In this document: positions 9,115 to 20,303 of the stretch, in pieces
Layout: every line of letters starts with the position of its first letter
Position numbering within the stretch: the first letter of the stretch is position 1
Made by a program: the position numbers and the translations under genes
Notes under the pieces: model-generated
The model's database searches: none
What the model saw: only the letters and a program-made list of their open reading frames with translations
What the model was told of the DNA's origin: nothing
DNA from: RPQJ01 sp963778185
GTDB lineage: Bacteria > Pseudomonadota > Gammaproteobacteria > Steroidobacterales > Steroidobacteraceae
NCBI GenBank assembly: GCA_963778185.1
Contig: CAVZTF010000001.1
Span: forward strand, 186,001-250,000
Length of the DNA stretch: 64,000 nt
Direction: 5' to 3'

Positions 9115-11142
9115 TCACTTGGCCGCCGCCCAGCCCAGCCGGCGCTTGAACTCGTCCTCGTCGATCACCGACACACCGAGTTCCTGCGCCTTGCGCAGCT
9201 TCGAGCCCGCCTCGGCGCCGACCACGAGCAGCGTAGTCTTGCGCGAGACCGAATCCGTGACGATGGCGCCGGCGGCGCGCGCGGCGGAACGTGCCTCGTC
9301 GCGGGTCATGGACGCGAGCGTTCCGGTGATGACGACGACCTCGTCCTCCAGCGGCCCGCCGGACGCACTGCGCGTCCGCTGGCCCTCCGGCCAGGACACG
9401 CCGTGCCGGCGCAACTCGGCGATCACCTCGCGGTTGCGGGGTTCGGCGAAGAAGTCGTGCAGGTGCGCCGCGACCACGGGGCCCACGTCGCGCACCTGCT
9501 GGATTTCCTCGAGATCGGCCGATTCAAGCGGCGCGAGGCTGCCGAAGTGCTCCGCCAGCGCGAGCGCCGTCGCTTCGCCCACGTCGCGGATGCCGAGCGC
9601 GAACAGGAAACGCGCGAGCGTCGTGTGCTTGCTGCGCTCGAGCGCCGCAACGAGGTTCGCGGCCGACTTCCCGCCCATGCGCTCGAGTCCCGCCAGCTCC
9701 TCCGCCGTGAGCGTGTAGAGGTCGGCCGGCGTCGTGACGCGACCGGCGTCGACGAGTTGCTCGACGAGCTTGTCGCCCAGTCCGTCGACATCCATGGCGC
9801 GACGCGACGCGAAGTGGCGGATCGCCTCGCGGCGCTGCGCCTGGCAGACGAGTCCGCCGGTGCAGCGCGCCACCGCCTCTCCCTCGGCGCGCGTCACGTG
9901 CGATCCGCACACCGGGCAGCGCGCCGGCAGTTCCACGGCGCGCGCGTCGCGCGGGCGCAGGTCCGCGATCACGCGCACGACTTCCGGGATCACGTCGCCC
10001 GCGCGGCGCACCACCACCGTGTCGCCGATGCGCACGTCCTTGCGCGCGAGCTCGTCCATGTTGTGCAGCGTTACGTTGCTCACCGTCACCCCGCCAACGA
10101 ACACGGGCTCGAGCCGGGCGACGGGGGTGAGCGCCCCCGTGCGGCCGACCTGGAACTCGACGTCGCGGACCGTCGTCGTCTCCTCCTGCGCCGGAAACTT
10201 GTGCGCAAGCGCCCAGCGTGGTGCGCGGGCGACGTAGCCAAGGTCGCGTTGCCAGTCCAGGCGGTCGACCTTGTAGACGACGCCGTCGATGTCGTAGCCG
10301 AGCTGGTCGCGGCGCTGGCCGATCCGCTCGTAGTAGCCGAGGCAGCCGGGTGCACCGGGCACGACGGCGATCTGCGGGCAGGTCCTGAGGCCGAACGCTC
10401 GCAGCGCAGCGAGCACTTCGCTGTGGCGGCGTGGCATCGTCCAGCCGTCGATGGCCCCGAGGCCGTAGAAGTAGAGATCGAGCGAGCGGCTGGCCGTGAT
10501 ACGCGGATCGAGCTGCCGCAGGCTGCCGGCGGCGGCGTTGCGGGGGTTGACGAAGGTCTTGCCGCCCTGCTCGGCCGCGCGCCGGTTCAACTGCTCGAAG
10601 GACCTGCGCGTCATGAACACTTCGCCACGCACCTCGAGCACCCCGGGCAGGGCCCGCCCGCGCAGCGTGAGCGGCACCGAGCGGATCGTGCGGACGTTGG
10701 CGAGGACGTCCTCGCCCCGCGTGCCGTCGCCCCGCGTCGCTGCCTGGACGAGCCGGCCCTTCTCGTAGCGCACGCTGATGGCGAGCCCGTCGATCTTCGG
10801 TTCCGCGGAGTATTCGATCACCTCCACGTCGAGGCGCTCGCGCGCGCGGCGGTCGAAATCGAGCACGTCCTGCTCACTGAAGCCGTTCTCCAGCGACAGC
10901 ATCGGCGCGGCGTGCACGACCTCGGCGAACTGGCGGTCGCCCTGCCCGCCCACGCGCTGCGTCGGGGAGTCGGGCGTGACGAGGTCGGGATGCGCGGCCT
11001 CCAGCGACACGAGCTCGCGCATCAACGCGTCGTAGCGAGCGTCGGAGACTTCGGGGTCGTCGAGGATGTAGTAGCGGAAGTCGTGGTGCTCGATCTGCTC
11101 GCGCAGCTCGCGAATGCGTCTTGCGTCGTCGCGGGCGCCCAT
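9115..11142 (-). CDS. ligA: NAD-dependent DNA ligase
   Basis: LigA (675 residues; E. coli 671) seals nicks during replication and repair using NAD+. The adenylated lysine is K116 in AEPKIDGLAI. An N-terminal Ia-type segment (HHDFRYYILDDPEVSDARYD) precedes it. The OB fold is followed by a four-cysteine zinc site (CPVC and CTGGLVC), helix-hairpin-helix repeats and a C-terminal BRCT domain (about 595-675) with VVITGTLASMTRDEA. It starts with ATG 11142, 12 bp after zipA. The smc-zipA-ligA order is a classical gammaproteobacterial cluster. Confidence 0.97.
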   Translation of the reverse strand: MGARDDARRIRELREQIEHHDFRYYILDDPEVSDARYDALMRELVSLEAAHPDLVTPDSPTQRVGGQGDRQFAEVVHAAPMLSLENGFSEQDVLDFDRRARERLDVEVIEYSAEPKIDGLAISVRYEKGRLVQAATRGDGTRGEDVLANVRTIRSVPLTLRGRALPGVLEVRGEVFMTRRSFEQLNRRAAEQGGKTFVNPRNAAAGSLRQLDPRITASRSLDLYFYGLGAIDGWTMPRRHSEVLAALRAFGLRTCPQIAVVPGAPGCLGYYERIGQRRDQLGYDIDGVVYKVDRLDWQRDLGYVARAPRWALAHKFPAQEETTTVRDVEFQVGRTGALTPVARLEPVFVGGVTVSNVTLHNMDELARKDVRIGDTVVVRRAGDVIPEVVRVIADLRPRDARAVELPARCPVCGSHVTRAEGEAVARCTGGLVCQAQRREAIRHFASRRAMDVDGLGDKLVEQLVDAGRVTTPADLYTLTAEELAGLERMGGKSAANLVAALERSKHTTLARFLFALGIRDVGEATALALAEHFGSLAPLESADLEEIQQVRDVGPVVAAHLHDFFAEPRNREVIAELRRHGVSWPEGQRTRSASGGPLEDEVVVITGTLASMTRDEARSAARAAGAIVTDSVSRKTTLLVVGAEAGSKLRKAQELGVSVIDEDEFKRRLGWAAAK

Positions 11143-11154
11143 GGCCGCGGGCCG

Positions 11155-11925
11155 TCAGTGTCCCGGGTGCGCGTGATGGGCGCGATCGAAGTCCAGCATC
11201 TCCTCGCGCAGGGTCGCGACGCGCTGCATGCTCAGGGACACGCCGCGGTCGTCCTGCAGGCCACCGCCGAGCCGCCCGGCCAGCGAGTGCGCGGTCGCCA
11301 CCAGTTCCTCGAACGCCTGCTGGGCCGGCACCGGGCCGGGCAGCACGGCAAAGAGCGCGATGCCGGGATAGACGTCCCCCGACATCGTCCGCGGGTCGAA
11401 GGTTCCGGGCTCGACGAGGCTCGCCATGCTGAAGATCGGTCGCCCGGATGGATCGAGGCGGTGGAAGATGCCGTAGCGGCCGAACTCCATCCCCTCGGCC
11501 AACACGGCCTCGTGCAGCCGCGAGCCTTCGAAGCGCTCGGGAGGGCGCGCCGTGACCCGCACGGCGACGATTCGTTGCGACCGCGTCGCCGGCGTCTCAT
11601 CGATCGTCGGTTCTTCGGGCGCCGGGACCTCGGGCTCGATGTCCCGCGTGAACGTGGGCTCGCGGCGTGGTGTGGCGTGGCCCAGCGCGGGTGGTCGCTC
11701 GTCATCGAGGTGCACCTGTGGTTCGACGCGGGCGCTCGCCGGCGGCATCGCGGCCGGAGCGACCGGTGCCACCGGGAGGGACGGGGCGAGCGGAGCCGAC
11801 TCGATCCGCGTGGGATGCTCGACGTCGGGAGCGGCGGAGCGGCGGCGCGCTCGCGTGCCCCACAGGTACAGCCCAGCCAGCATCAGGACGCCGGCGCCGA
11901 GCAATATCCAGCGCAGTTCGGTCAT
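11155..11925 (-). CDS. zipA: Cell division protein ZipA
   Basis: ZipA is 256 residues here (E. coli 328). An N-terminal TM anchor (MTELRWILLGAGVLMLAGLY) is followed by a proline/alanine-rich linker (about 35-115) and a C-terminal FtsZ-binding domain (about 120-256). That domain contains FGRYGIFHRLDPSGRPIFSM and the closing helix REEMLDFDRAH. ZipA tethers FtsZ filaments to the inner membrane at the septum. The linker is shorter than in enterics. The gene lies between smc and ligA with gaps of about 10 bp, consistent with one transcript. Confidence 0.93.
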   Translation of the reverse strand: MTELRWILLGAGVLMLAGLYLWGTRARRRSAAPDVEHPTRIESAPLAPSLPVAPVAPAAMPPASARVEPQVHLDDERPPALGHATPRREPTFTRDIEPEVPAPEEPTIDETPATRSQRIVAVRVTARPPERFEGSRLHEAVLAEGMEFGRYGIFHRLDPSGRPIFSMASLVEPGTFDPRTMSGDVYPGIALFAVLPGPVPAQQAFEELVATAHSLAGRLGGGLQDDRGVSLSMQRVATLREEMLDFDRAHHAHPGH

Positions 11926-11934
11926 GGGCCCTCG

Positions 11935-14900
11935 TCAGCTCGCCGCCATGCGCATGGCTTCCTCGACGTCCACCGCGACCAGGCGCGACACGCCCGGTTC
12001 GTTCATCGTCACGCCGAGCAGCTGGTTGGCGAGTTCCATCGTCGACTTGTTGTGCGTGACGAAGATGAACTGCACGCGGCTCGACATCTCGCGCACGATG
12101 TCGCAGAAGCGGCCGACGTTGTTCTCGTCGAGCGGGGCGTCCACCTCGTCGAGCAGGCAGAACGGCGCCGGATTCAGCTCGAAGATCGAGAAGACGAGTG
12201 CCACGGCAGTGAGCGCCTTCTCGCCGCCCGACAACTGGCTGATCGAGCTGTTCCGCTTGCCCGGGGGGCGCGCCATGATCGCCACGCCCGACTCGAGCAC
12301 GTCCTCGCCGACGAGTTCGAGATAGGCGTGTCCGCCGCCGAACAGGCGCGGGAACTTGTCCTTCAAGCCGGCATTGACCCGGTCGAAGGTGTCCTGGAAC
12401 CGGCTGCGCGTCTCGCGGTCGATCTTGCGCATCGCGTCCTCGAGCGTCGTGAGCGCGTCGGTGAGGTCGGCGAACTGGCGGTCGAGGTACTCCTTGCGCT
12501 CCGACTGCTCGCGGAACTCGTCGATGGCCGCGAGGTTCACCTGGCCGAGTCGCTCGATCTTCTCGCCGGCCTCGGCCAGGCGCTGCTCCCACGCGGTGAC
12601 GTTGGCGTCCTCGACCAGGGCTGCCGTCACCTCGCCGAGCTCGAGCCGGGTCGCGACGAACTGCTCGAGCAGCGACTCGCGCCGCACCTTGAGCTCCTGT
12701 ACCGAGAACTTGACGTTCTCGAGCAGGTCTCGCGCATCCTGCACCACCGACTCGGCGCCCAGGCGTCGCTCGTCGAGCTCGCGCAGGCTGGCATCGAGCG
12801 TCTCCATCTCGCGGCGTGCAGCGGCGAGTTCCTGTTCGACCGCGACGCGGTCCTGGAGCGCCCGCTCGAGCACCCCCTTCAATTCACCCTCCACGCTCGC
12901 GCCCGACTCGAGCTGCGCATCGAGGTCGGCACGGCGAGAGGCGAACTGCGCAATCTGTCCGTCGAGGCGTGCAAGGCCCGCGAGCAGCGACTGGTGGCTG
13001 GTGCGGCGCGACTCGACGTGGATCGCAGCCTCGCGGGCCGCCGTGCGATGCTGCTCGGCGCCGGTCCTCGCGTCCGCGAGGTGCTGGCGCAGCAGGTCGC
13101 GCTCGGACTCGAGGGCGCGGCGTCGCTCCTCGAGCTCGGCCATCGCGTCGACGGCCTCCTCCAGCCTCGCGCGGGTGGAACGATTGCCGGCGTTCGCAGT
13201 CTCGAGCGCGCCCTCGAGCTCCGCGAGTTCGCCCGCGAGCTGCTGCATGCGGGCGCTGCGCTGCTCGGCACGGGCCCGCAGGCCGTCGAGCTGCGATCGC
13301 AGGTTCATGTGCTCCGCGCTACCGCGCGACAGCTGGGACTGCTCGTCCGCGATGCGGTCCTCGATGTCCCGCACGCGGCTCCTGAGCGCCTCGAGTTCCT
13401 CGTCGAGCCCGCCCAGGCGCGCCTGCTGCTGCTCGAGCCCGGCGCGTTGCCGGCGCAGCTCCTGCTCGCGCTCGATGACGCCTTCGTGCGCGTCGCGGTC
13501 GCGGCTCACGCGCAACCAGTCCGGGCCGATCCAGATTCCCTGCTGCGTGATCACCGACTGGCCGGCGCGCAGCTTCGGCCGCGCGGCGAGCGCATCGGCG
13601 AGCGTCTCCGTCGCGAGGATCCCTTCGAGCAACGCATCGAGGCCGGACGGCCCCTGCACGCGCGCGCGCAGCCCCTCGAGGCCGTGGCCGGAGGCCGCCG
13701 GCCCCTCGCTGCCCGCGAAGAACGTCACCGTGCCCGACGACAGGCTCTCGAGCATGCCCGCGACGTCATCGATGGAGTCGACGCACACCGCCTCGAGATA
13801 GGAGCCGAGCACCGTCTCGACCGCCCGCTCCCAGCCCGCGTCCACCGACAGCTGCTGCGCGAGGCGCGGCTGGCGCTCCAGTCCCCGCGACTGCAACCAG
13901 TCCACCACCTTGCCCTGCCCCTGGCCCAGCGCGGCGCGCTGCAGGGCCTCGAGGGAGACGATGCGGCCTTCCACGTCCTGGGTCTCGCGCCGGGCGGCCT
14001 GCGCCGCCTCGGCGAGCTCGCGCTCGCGTGTGCGCTCGCTCTGCAATGACACGCGCAGCTGCTCGACGCGCTGCCGAGTCTCGTCGAGGCCGGCCCGCGC
14101 GGACGCCTCGGAACGCTCGATCTCGGCCAGGGTCGCCGCGACATCCGCCGCCCTCAACGTGCCGTGCTCCTGCCCGGCCCGCTCCCGTTGCGCCATCAGG
14201 CGACGCAGCTGGTTGTCCATCTCCTCCAGGCGCGCCCGCTCGGCCTCGGCCGACGACGAGGCGGAGCGCAGCGACTGGTTGAACCCCTCCCAACGCTCCT
14301 GCCATTCCTGCATCGCGGATTCCGCCGTCGCGAGACTGGCGATGGCGGCCTCCTCGGCAGCGCGCGCCGTCTCGAGGCCCGGACCGAGCTCCGCCAGCGC
14401 GGCCTCGAGCGCCGCGGCCTGCTCGAGGTCCCGCACGCGGTGCGCGCCGGCTTCCTGCAGGCCGTTGCCGACCTGCTCGAGTTCCTGGCGCTGGCGGCTG
14501 CGGATTTCGCGTGCGTGATCGATCGCCTGCTCGGTGCGCGAGATCTCCGCGCCGACCTGGTAGTACCGTCCCTGGACCTCGGAGAGTACCTGTGCGCGGG
14601 CGTCGTGTTCCTGGCGCGCCCGTTCGATGGACGCCTCGATCGAGCGCTGCCCGGCGAGCGCGGCCTGCAGCGCGAGGTCGCGCTCGGACAGGATCGCCTG
14701 GCGGGCACCGGCCTCGGATTCGACCTCGCGCAGTCGCAGCGCGAGCAGCTCCGCGTGCAGCTGGCGTTCGTCCTGCTTGAGCGCCTGGTAGCGCCGCGCG
14801 GTCGCGGCCTGGCGCTGCAGGTGGCGCAGCTGCTTCTCGACTTCGTCGCGCAGGTCGGAGAGGCGCGCGAGGTTCTCGCGCGTGTGGCCGATGCGACTTT

Positions 14901-15444
14901 CGGTTTCGCGCCGCCGTTCCTTGTAGCGCGAGATGCCGGCCGCCTCCTCGAGGAATGCGCGCATCTCGTCGGCCTTGGCCTCGATGACGCGTGAGATCAT
15001 GTTCTGCTCGATGATCGCGTAGCTGCGGGAACCGAGGCCCGTGCCGAGGAACAGCTGCGTGATGTCCTTGCGGCGGCAGCGCACTCCGTTCAGGAAATAC
15101 GACGAGGTGCCGTCGCGGGACACCACGCGCTTCAGCGAGACCTCGGCGTAGCTCGCGTACTCGCCGCCGAGCTTGCCGTCGGAATTGTCGAAGACGAGCT
15201 CGACCGACGCGTTGCCGACGGGCTTGCGCGAACTCGAGCCGTTGAAGATCACGTCGGCCATCGAGTCGCCGCGCAGGTGCTTCGCCGAAATCTCGCCCAT
15301 CACCCAGCGTACCGCGTCGATGATGTTCGACTTGCCGCAGCCGTTCGGGCCGACCACGCCCACCAGGCTGCTCGGGAAGCTGATCGCCGTGGGATCCACG
15401 AAGGACTTGAATCCGGCCAGCTTGATCTTGGTCAGGCGCATCAT
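11935..15444 (-). CDS. smc: Chromosome segregation SMC ATPase
   Basis: The 1169-residue SMC has full family architecture. The N-terminal ATPase half carries Walker A GPNGCGKSN after KLAGFKSFVDPT. Long coiled coils flank a hinge near residues 500-650, which contains ESLSSGTVTFFAGSEG and PKLRAGQSVITQQGIWIGP. The C-terminal half carries signature QLSGGEKALTAVAL, Walker B CLLDEVDAPLD and the H-loop FIFVTHNKSTMELA. SMC condenses and segregates chromosomes with ScpA/ScpB. ATG codons at 15444 and 15441 are consecutive and either could start. The gene is divergent from dksA and heads the smc-zipA-ligA cluster. Confidence 0.97.
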   Translation of the reverse strand: MMRLTKIKLAGFKSFVDPTAISFPSSLVGVVGPNGCGKSNIIDAVRWVMGEISAKHLRGDSMADVIFNGSSSRKPVGNASVELVFDNSDGKLGGEYASYAEVSLKRVVSRDGTSSYFLNGVRCRRKDITQLFLGTGLGSRSYAIIEQNMISRVIEAKADEMRAFLEEAAGISRYKERRRETESRIGHTRENLARLSDLRDEVEKQLRHLQRQAATARRYQALKQDERQLHAELLALRLREVESEAGARQAILSERDLALQAALAGQRSIEASIERARQEHDARAQVLSEVQGRYYQVGAEISRTEQAIDHAREIRSRQRQELEQVGNGLQEAGAHRVRDLEQAAALEAALAELGPGLETARAAEEAAIASLATAESAMQEWQERWEGFNQSLRSASSSAEAERARLEEMDNQLRRLMAQRERAGQEHGTLRAADVAATLAEIERSEASARAGLDETRQRVEQLRVSLQSERTRERELAEAAQAARRETQDVEGRIVSLEALQRAALGQGQGKVVDWLQSRGLERQPRLAQQLSVDAGWERAVETVLGSYLEAVCVDSIDDVAGMLESLSSGTVTFFAGSEGPAASGHGLEGLRARVQGPSGLDALLEGILATETLADALAARPKLRAGQSVITQQGIWIGPDWLRVSRDRDAHEGVIEREQELRRQRAGLEQQQARLGGLDEELEALRSRVRDIEDRIADEQSQLSRGSAEHMNLRSQLDGLRARAEQRSARMQQLAGELAELEGALETANAGNRSTRARLEEAVDAMAELEERRRALESERDLLRQHLADARTGAEQHRTAAREAAIHVESRRTSHQSLLAGLARLDGQIAQFASRRADLDAQLESGASVEGELKGVLERALQDRVAVEQELAAARREMETLDASLRELDERRLGAESVVQDARDLLENVKFSVQELKVRRESLLEQFVATRLELGEVTAALVEDANVTAWEQRLAEAGEKIERLGQVNLAAIDEFREQSERKEYLDRQFADLTDALTTLEDAMRKIDRETRSRFQDTFDRVNAGLKDKFPRLFGGGHAYLELVGEDVLESGVAIMARPPGKRNSSISQLSGGEKALTAVALVFSIFELNPAPFCLLDEVDAPLDENNVGRFCDIVREMSSRVQFIFVTHNKSTMELANQLLGVTMNEPGVSRLVAVDVEEAMRMAAS

Positions 15445-15568
15445 TCACCCGCGGGAGGGGGGCAGGAAGGAGAAGCGCGGAGTTTAAAAGAAAGTGACCC
15501 GCCTCACAGCACTGCGAAAGCCCACGAGGCCGCTCGGGCAGTGCCCGGACCCGGCCGTTGCAGACGGG

Positions 15569-15596
15569 TGGACCGCGGGCGCTCGGTCTGTATAAT
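15569..15596 (+). promoter_or_regulatory. Sigma-70-type promoter for dksA
   Basis: A consensus -10 TATAAT at 15591-15596 lies 33 bp before the dksA ATG. A weak -35 candidate GTGGAC at 15569-15574 is 16 bp upstream. The site lies in the short divergent region between smc and dksA. The -10 is strong by eye; the -35 assignment is tentative. Confidence 0.6.
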
Positions 15597-15629
15597 CCCG
15601 CGTCCTTCGCTGTGTCCCCGGAGTCCGAG

Positions 15630-16355
15630 ATGCCTGTAAAGAAGCCGTCTGGCAAGCCGACCGCGGCCAGGAAGACAGTTTCTGCCAAGCCCGCGGCCAA
15701 GCCCGCGGCCAAGCCCGCGGCCAAGCCGGCCGTCAAGCCTGCGGCCAGGGCCGCGGCCAAGGCCAAGGTGGTGCCGCGCAAGGCCGCCGCTCCGAAGGCT
15801 CCGGCGGCCAGGCCCGCCGTCAAGACCGTGCATCGGGCCAGGCCCGCGGCCCCGGTCAAGCTGGTCGCGAAGCCGACGACGGCGCAGGACGAACCCGAGG
15901 CTCTCGAGGCCGGGGCGAGCCTGCTGTCCGGCCCGCGCAACGTCCAGCCGTACGTCTCTCGCAAGGGCGAGGAGTACATGAGCAAGGAGCAGCTCGAGCA
16001 TTTCCGCACGATCCTGAGCAGCTGGAAGCGGGACCTGATGCAGGAAGTGGACCGAACGATGCTCCACATGAAGGACGAGGCGTCCAATTTCCCCGACCCG
16101 AACGACCGCGCCACGCAGGAGTCCGAGTTCAGCCTGGAACTGCGCACGCGCGACCGCGAGCGCAAGCTGATCCGCAAGATCGACGAGGCGCTGAAGCGCA
16201 TCGAGGACGGCAGCTACGGTTTCTGCCTCGAAACCGGTGAGCCGATCGGAGTGAAGCGCCTCGAGGCCCGCCCGGTCGCGACCCTGAGCGTCGAGGCGCA
16301 GGAACGCCGTGAGCGACGCGAGAAGCAGTTCGGCGACCGCGACGACTATCGCTGA
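15630..16355 (+). CDS. dksA: DksA-family RNA polymerase regulator with Cys-poor zinc finger and long basic N-terminal tail
   Basis: The product is 241 residues from ATG 15630; E. coli DksA has 151. The C-terminal 130 residues are a clear DksA: NFPDPNDRATQESEFSLELR gives the coiled-coil tip with D156, D159 and A161, equivalent to D71, D74 and A76 of E. coli. Only one zinc-finger cysteine remains (C199 in YGFCLETGEPIG); the other three positions are T, S and A. This is the pattern of zinc-independent DksA2-type proteins. Residues 1-85 are Lys/Ala/Pro-rich with tandem AAKP repeats, resembling histone-H1-like tails. DksA binds the RNAP secondary channel with ppGpp; relA lies elsewhere in this window. 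The next gene, gluQ, overlaps its 3' end. Confidence 0.9.
   Translation: MPVKKPSGKPTAARKTVSAKPAAKPAAKPAAKPAVKPAARAAAKAKVVPRKAAAPKAPAARPAVKTVHRARPAAPVKLVAKPTTAQDEPEALEAGASLLSGPRNVQPYVSRKGEEYMSKEQLEHFRTILSSWKRDLMQEVDRTMLHMKDEASNFPDPNDRATQESEFSLELRTRDRERKLIRKIDEALKRIEDGSYGFCLETGEPIGVKRLEARPVATLSVEAQERRERREKQFGDRDDYR
15687..15746 (+). repeat. 12-bp coding tandem repeat in dksA tail
   Basis: Three perfect copies of AAGCCCGCGGCC (15687-15722) are followed by two imperfect ones (to 15746). They encode Lys-Pro-Ala-Ala units in the dksA N-terminal tail. Such a repeat could change copy number by slippage without breaking the frame. Confidence 0.8.
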
Positions 16356-17262
16356 GCCCGCACGCCCCTACCGGGGGCGCTTTGCGCCCTCGCCGAGCGG
16401 TTCCCTCCATTTCGGCTCCCTGGTGGCGGCCGTTGCGAGCTACCTCGACGCCCGCGCCCACCGCGGCGAGTGGCTGGTCCGCATCGAGGACCTCGATCCG
16501 CCCCGCGAGCGACCCGGTGCCGCGGACTCCATCCTGCACGACCTCGACCGGCTGGGCTTGCACTGGGACGGCACCGTGCTGCGCCAGAGCTCCCGGGCGG
16601 GGGCCTACCAGGAGGCGATCGACCGTCTGCTGGCAGCACGCCTGCTGCGCCGCTGTACCTGCTCACGCTCGGCGCTCGCCGCCCTGCCCGGGAACCGGGA
16701 CCGTCCGCCGGACGAGGACCTCTACCACCCGCCGGAGTGCGTCGGCGCCCCCGAGGGGTTCACCGGCAGCCACGCATTGCGTTTCCGGGCACCGGACAGG
16801 GTGGTCGAGTTCATCGACCGTGCCCAGGGCCCGCAGTCGGCCAACGTGGCGCAGGCCAACGGGGACTTCGTGCTACGGAGGCGTGACGGGCTCCATGCCT
16901 ACCAGCTGGCCGTCGTCGTCGACGACGCGCACCAGGGCATTCTGGACATAGTCCGGGGTGTAGACCTGCTGGAAAGCACCCCGCGGCAGATCCTGCTGCA
17001 GGAGGCACTCGGCTTATCGCGACCTGCGTACATGCATGTCCCACTTGCCGTGGACGAACGTGGCCGTAAGCTCTCGAAGTCGGCCGATGCCCCCGTGCTG
17101 GCCGAGGCCGCCCCGGGAGCACAACTCACGGCGGTCCTCGACTTCCTCGGTCAGGAGCCGCCGGCCGGCTTGCGGCGCGCGACGGCCGCGGAAGTCCTGC
17201 AATGGGGCCAGGCGCACTGGGGCCCGGAGCGGTTTGCAGGCGTGATGCGGCGGAAGATCTAA
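16309..17262 (+). CDS. gluQ: Glutamyl-Q tRNA(Asp) synthetase
   Basis: The 317-residue GluQ-RS attaches glutamate to the queuosine base at position 34 of tRNA-Asp. It is a truncated GluRS lacking the anticodon-binding domain. The ATP-binding signatures are the HIGH-type HFGS (34-37, after APSPSGSL) and the KMSKS-type KLSKS (254-258). A zinc site C116-x-C118, Y139 and C144 matches the family. The GTG start at 16309 lies inside dksA (47-bp overlap), the usual dksA-gluQ coupling. It depends on queuosine, and queC/queE are present at 31.9-33.2 kb. Confidence 0.93.
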   Translation: MSDARSSSATATTIAEPARPYRGRFAPSPSGSLHFGSLVAAVASYLDARAHRGEWLVRIEDLDPPRERPGAADSILHDLDRLGLHWDGTVLRQSSRAGAYQEAIDRLLAARLLRRCTCSRSALAALPGNRDRPPDEDLYHPPECVGAPEGFTGSHALRFRAPDRVVEFIDRAQGPQSANVAQANGDFVLRRRDGLHAYQLAVVVDDAHQGILDIVRGVDLLESTPRQILLQEALGLSRPAYMHVPLAVDERGRKLSKSADAPVLAEAAPGAQLTAVLDFLGQEPPAGLRRATAAEVLQWGQAHWGPERFAGVMRRKI

Positions 17263-17274
17263 GGACCACAGCCC

Positions 17275-17795
17275 ATGACGACGAAGGCGAAGACGAAGCG
17301 AGCGCGCGGTGCCGGACCGGACGGCGGCAAGGCGGGCCCGCGGGTCATCCGCAAGTATCCGAACCGCCGGCTCTACGACACGGTCGAGAGCCGCTACGTC
17401 ACCCTGAACGACATCCGCCGGCTGGTGGTCGAGCGGGTGGACTTCGTCGTGCTGGAGCGCAAGACGCAGCAGGACATCACGCGCAGCATCCTGCTGCAGG
17501 TGATCGCCGAACAGGAAGGCGCGGGCGAGGCGCTGATGAGCCGCGACTTCCTCTCGCAGGTCATCCGCACCTACGGCAGCGGACTGCACGACTTCGTCGG
17601 GCGCTACCTCGACGAGAGCATCCAGCTCTTCGCGCGCGAGCAGCGCGAGATCCGCGACCGCTTCAAGAGCGTGGTCGGCATCGACCCGCTCGAGACCGTG
17701 ACCGCGGTCGCGCAGAAGAACTACCAGCGCTGGAAGGCGCTGCAGGAGGAAGTCTTCAGTCGCCTGCCCCGTCCGTGGGGCCGCGACGAGAAGGA

Positions 17796-17799
<4 letters not shown>
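17275..17799 (+). CDS. phaR: PhaR-type polyhydroxyalkanoate regulator
   Basis: The 174-residue protein has the PHB/PHA accumulation regulator DNA-binding domain: VIRKYPNRRLYDTVESRYVT followed by LNDIRRLV (about 22-55). A second PHB-binding-type domain covers about 60-130. PhaR represses phasin and PHA genes and is released by PHA granules. The gene follows gluQ by 12 bp. Its TAA stop overlaps the TAA of the convergent pnp gene (TTAA at 17796-17799). No PHA synthase or phasin gene is in the window. Confidence 0.9.
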
Positions 17800-19880
<2,081 letters not shown>

Positions 19881-19915
19881 GATTGTGTCCAGTGCTGCGA
19901 GAGCGTGGGGATGGC

Positions 19916-19944
19916 GGAAAAGAATGCGGCCCGCGATGCGGGCC
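19916..19944 (-). terminator. Hairpin plus T-tract between rpsO and pnp
   Basis: On the minus strand a 7-bp GC stem (GGCCCGC/GCGGGCC, 19928-19944, loop of 3) is followed by TTCTTTTCC. It lies between rpsO and pnp. Many bacteria have a comparable terminator or RNase III site here that partly separates rpsO and pnp expression. It is probably leaky, since pnp has no other obvious promoter. Confidence 0.6.
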
Positions 19945-19958
19945 GGATTCTGGGTCGG

Positions 19959-20228
19959 TCAGCGGCGCAGGCCGAGTCGGGCGACGACGTCCTGGTAACG
20001 CGCCACGTCAGTCTCCTTGAGGTAATCGAGGAGCTTGCGACGCTGCGTGACGAGCTTCAGGAGCCCGCGACGCGAGGCGTGGTCGCGCTTGTGCGCGGTG
20101 AAGTGTTCGCCGAGTTCGTTGATGCGCGCGGAAAGGAGTGCGATCTGGACTTCCGGTGAACCGGTGTCCGTCGCGTTGCGGCGGTAACCGCCGACGATCT
20201 CGCTCTTGCGCTCGGTGGACAGTGCCAT
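19959..20228 (-). CDS. rpsO: 30S ribosomal protein S15
   Basis: S15 has 89 residues from ATG 20228 (MALSTERKSEI); upstream in-frame codons are not family-like. It carries the family core TDTGSPEVQIALLSARI and HKRDHASRRGLLKLVTQRRK, which bind 16S rRNA. It is a primary-binding 30S protein and usually regulates its own mRNA through a leader structure. It lies between truB and pnp as in enterics. Confidence 0.97.
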   Translation of the reverse strand: MALSTERKSEIVGGYRRNATDTGSPEVQIALLSARINELGEHFTAHKRDHASRRGLLKLVTQRRKLLDYLKETDVARYQDVVARLGLRR

Positions 20229-20303
20229 CGTTGAGTGTCCTCGAAACCTTTGTGTATGCCCTTGTACTGAGCCGCGCATTTTACCCGGCAAGCGGCTGAT
20301 TTC

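Noticed and set aside
9403..14049. A 1548-codon open frame on the plus strand
   Set aside because: It lies antisense to ligA, zipA and smc, is rich in Arg/Ala/Leu with no domain, and exists because high-GC genes leave the opposite frame open.
15687..15746. The repeats in dksA as a possible CRISPR-like array
   Set aside because: The 12-bp units are contiguous, coding and have no spacers.
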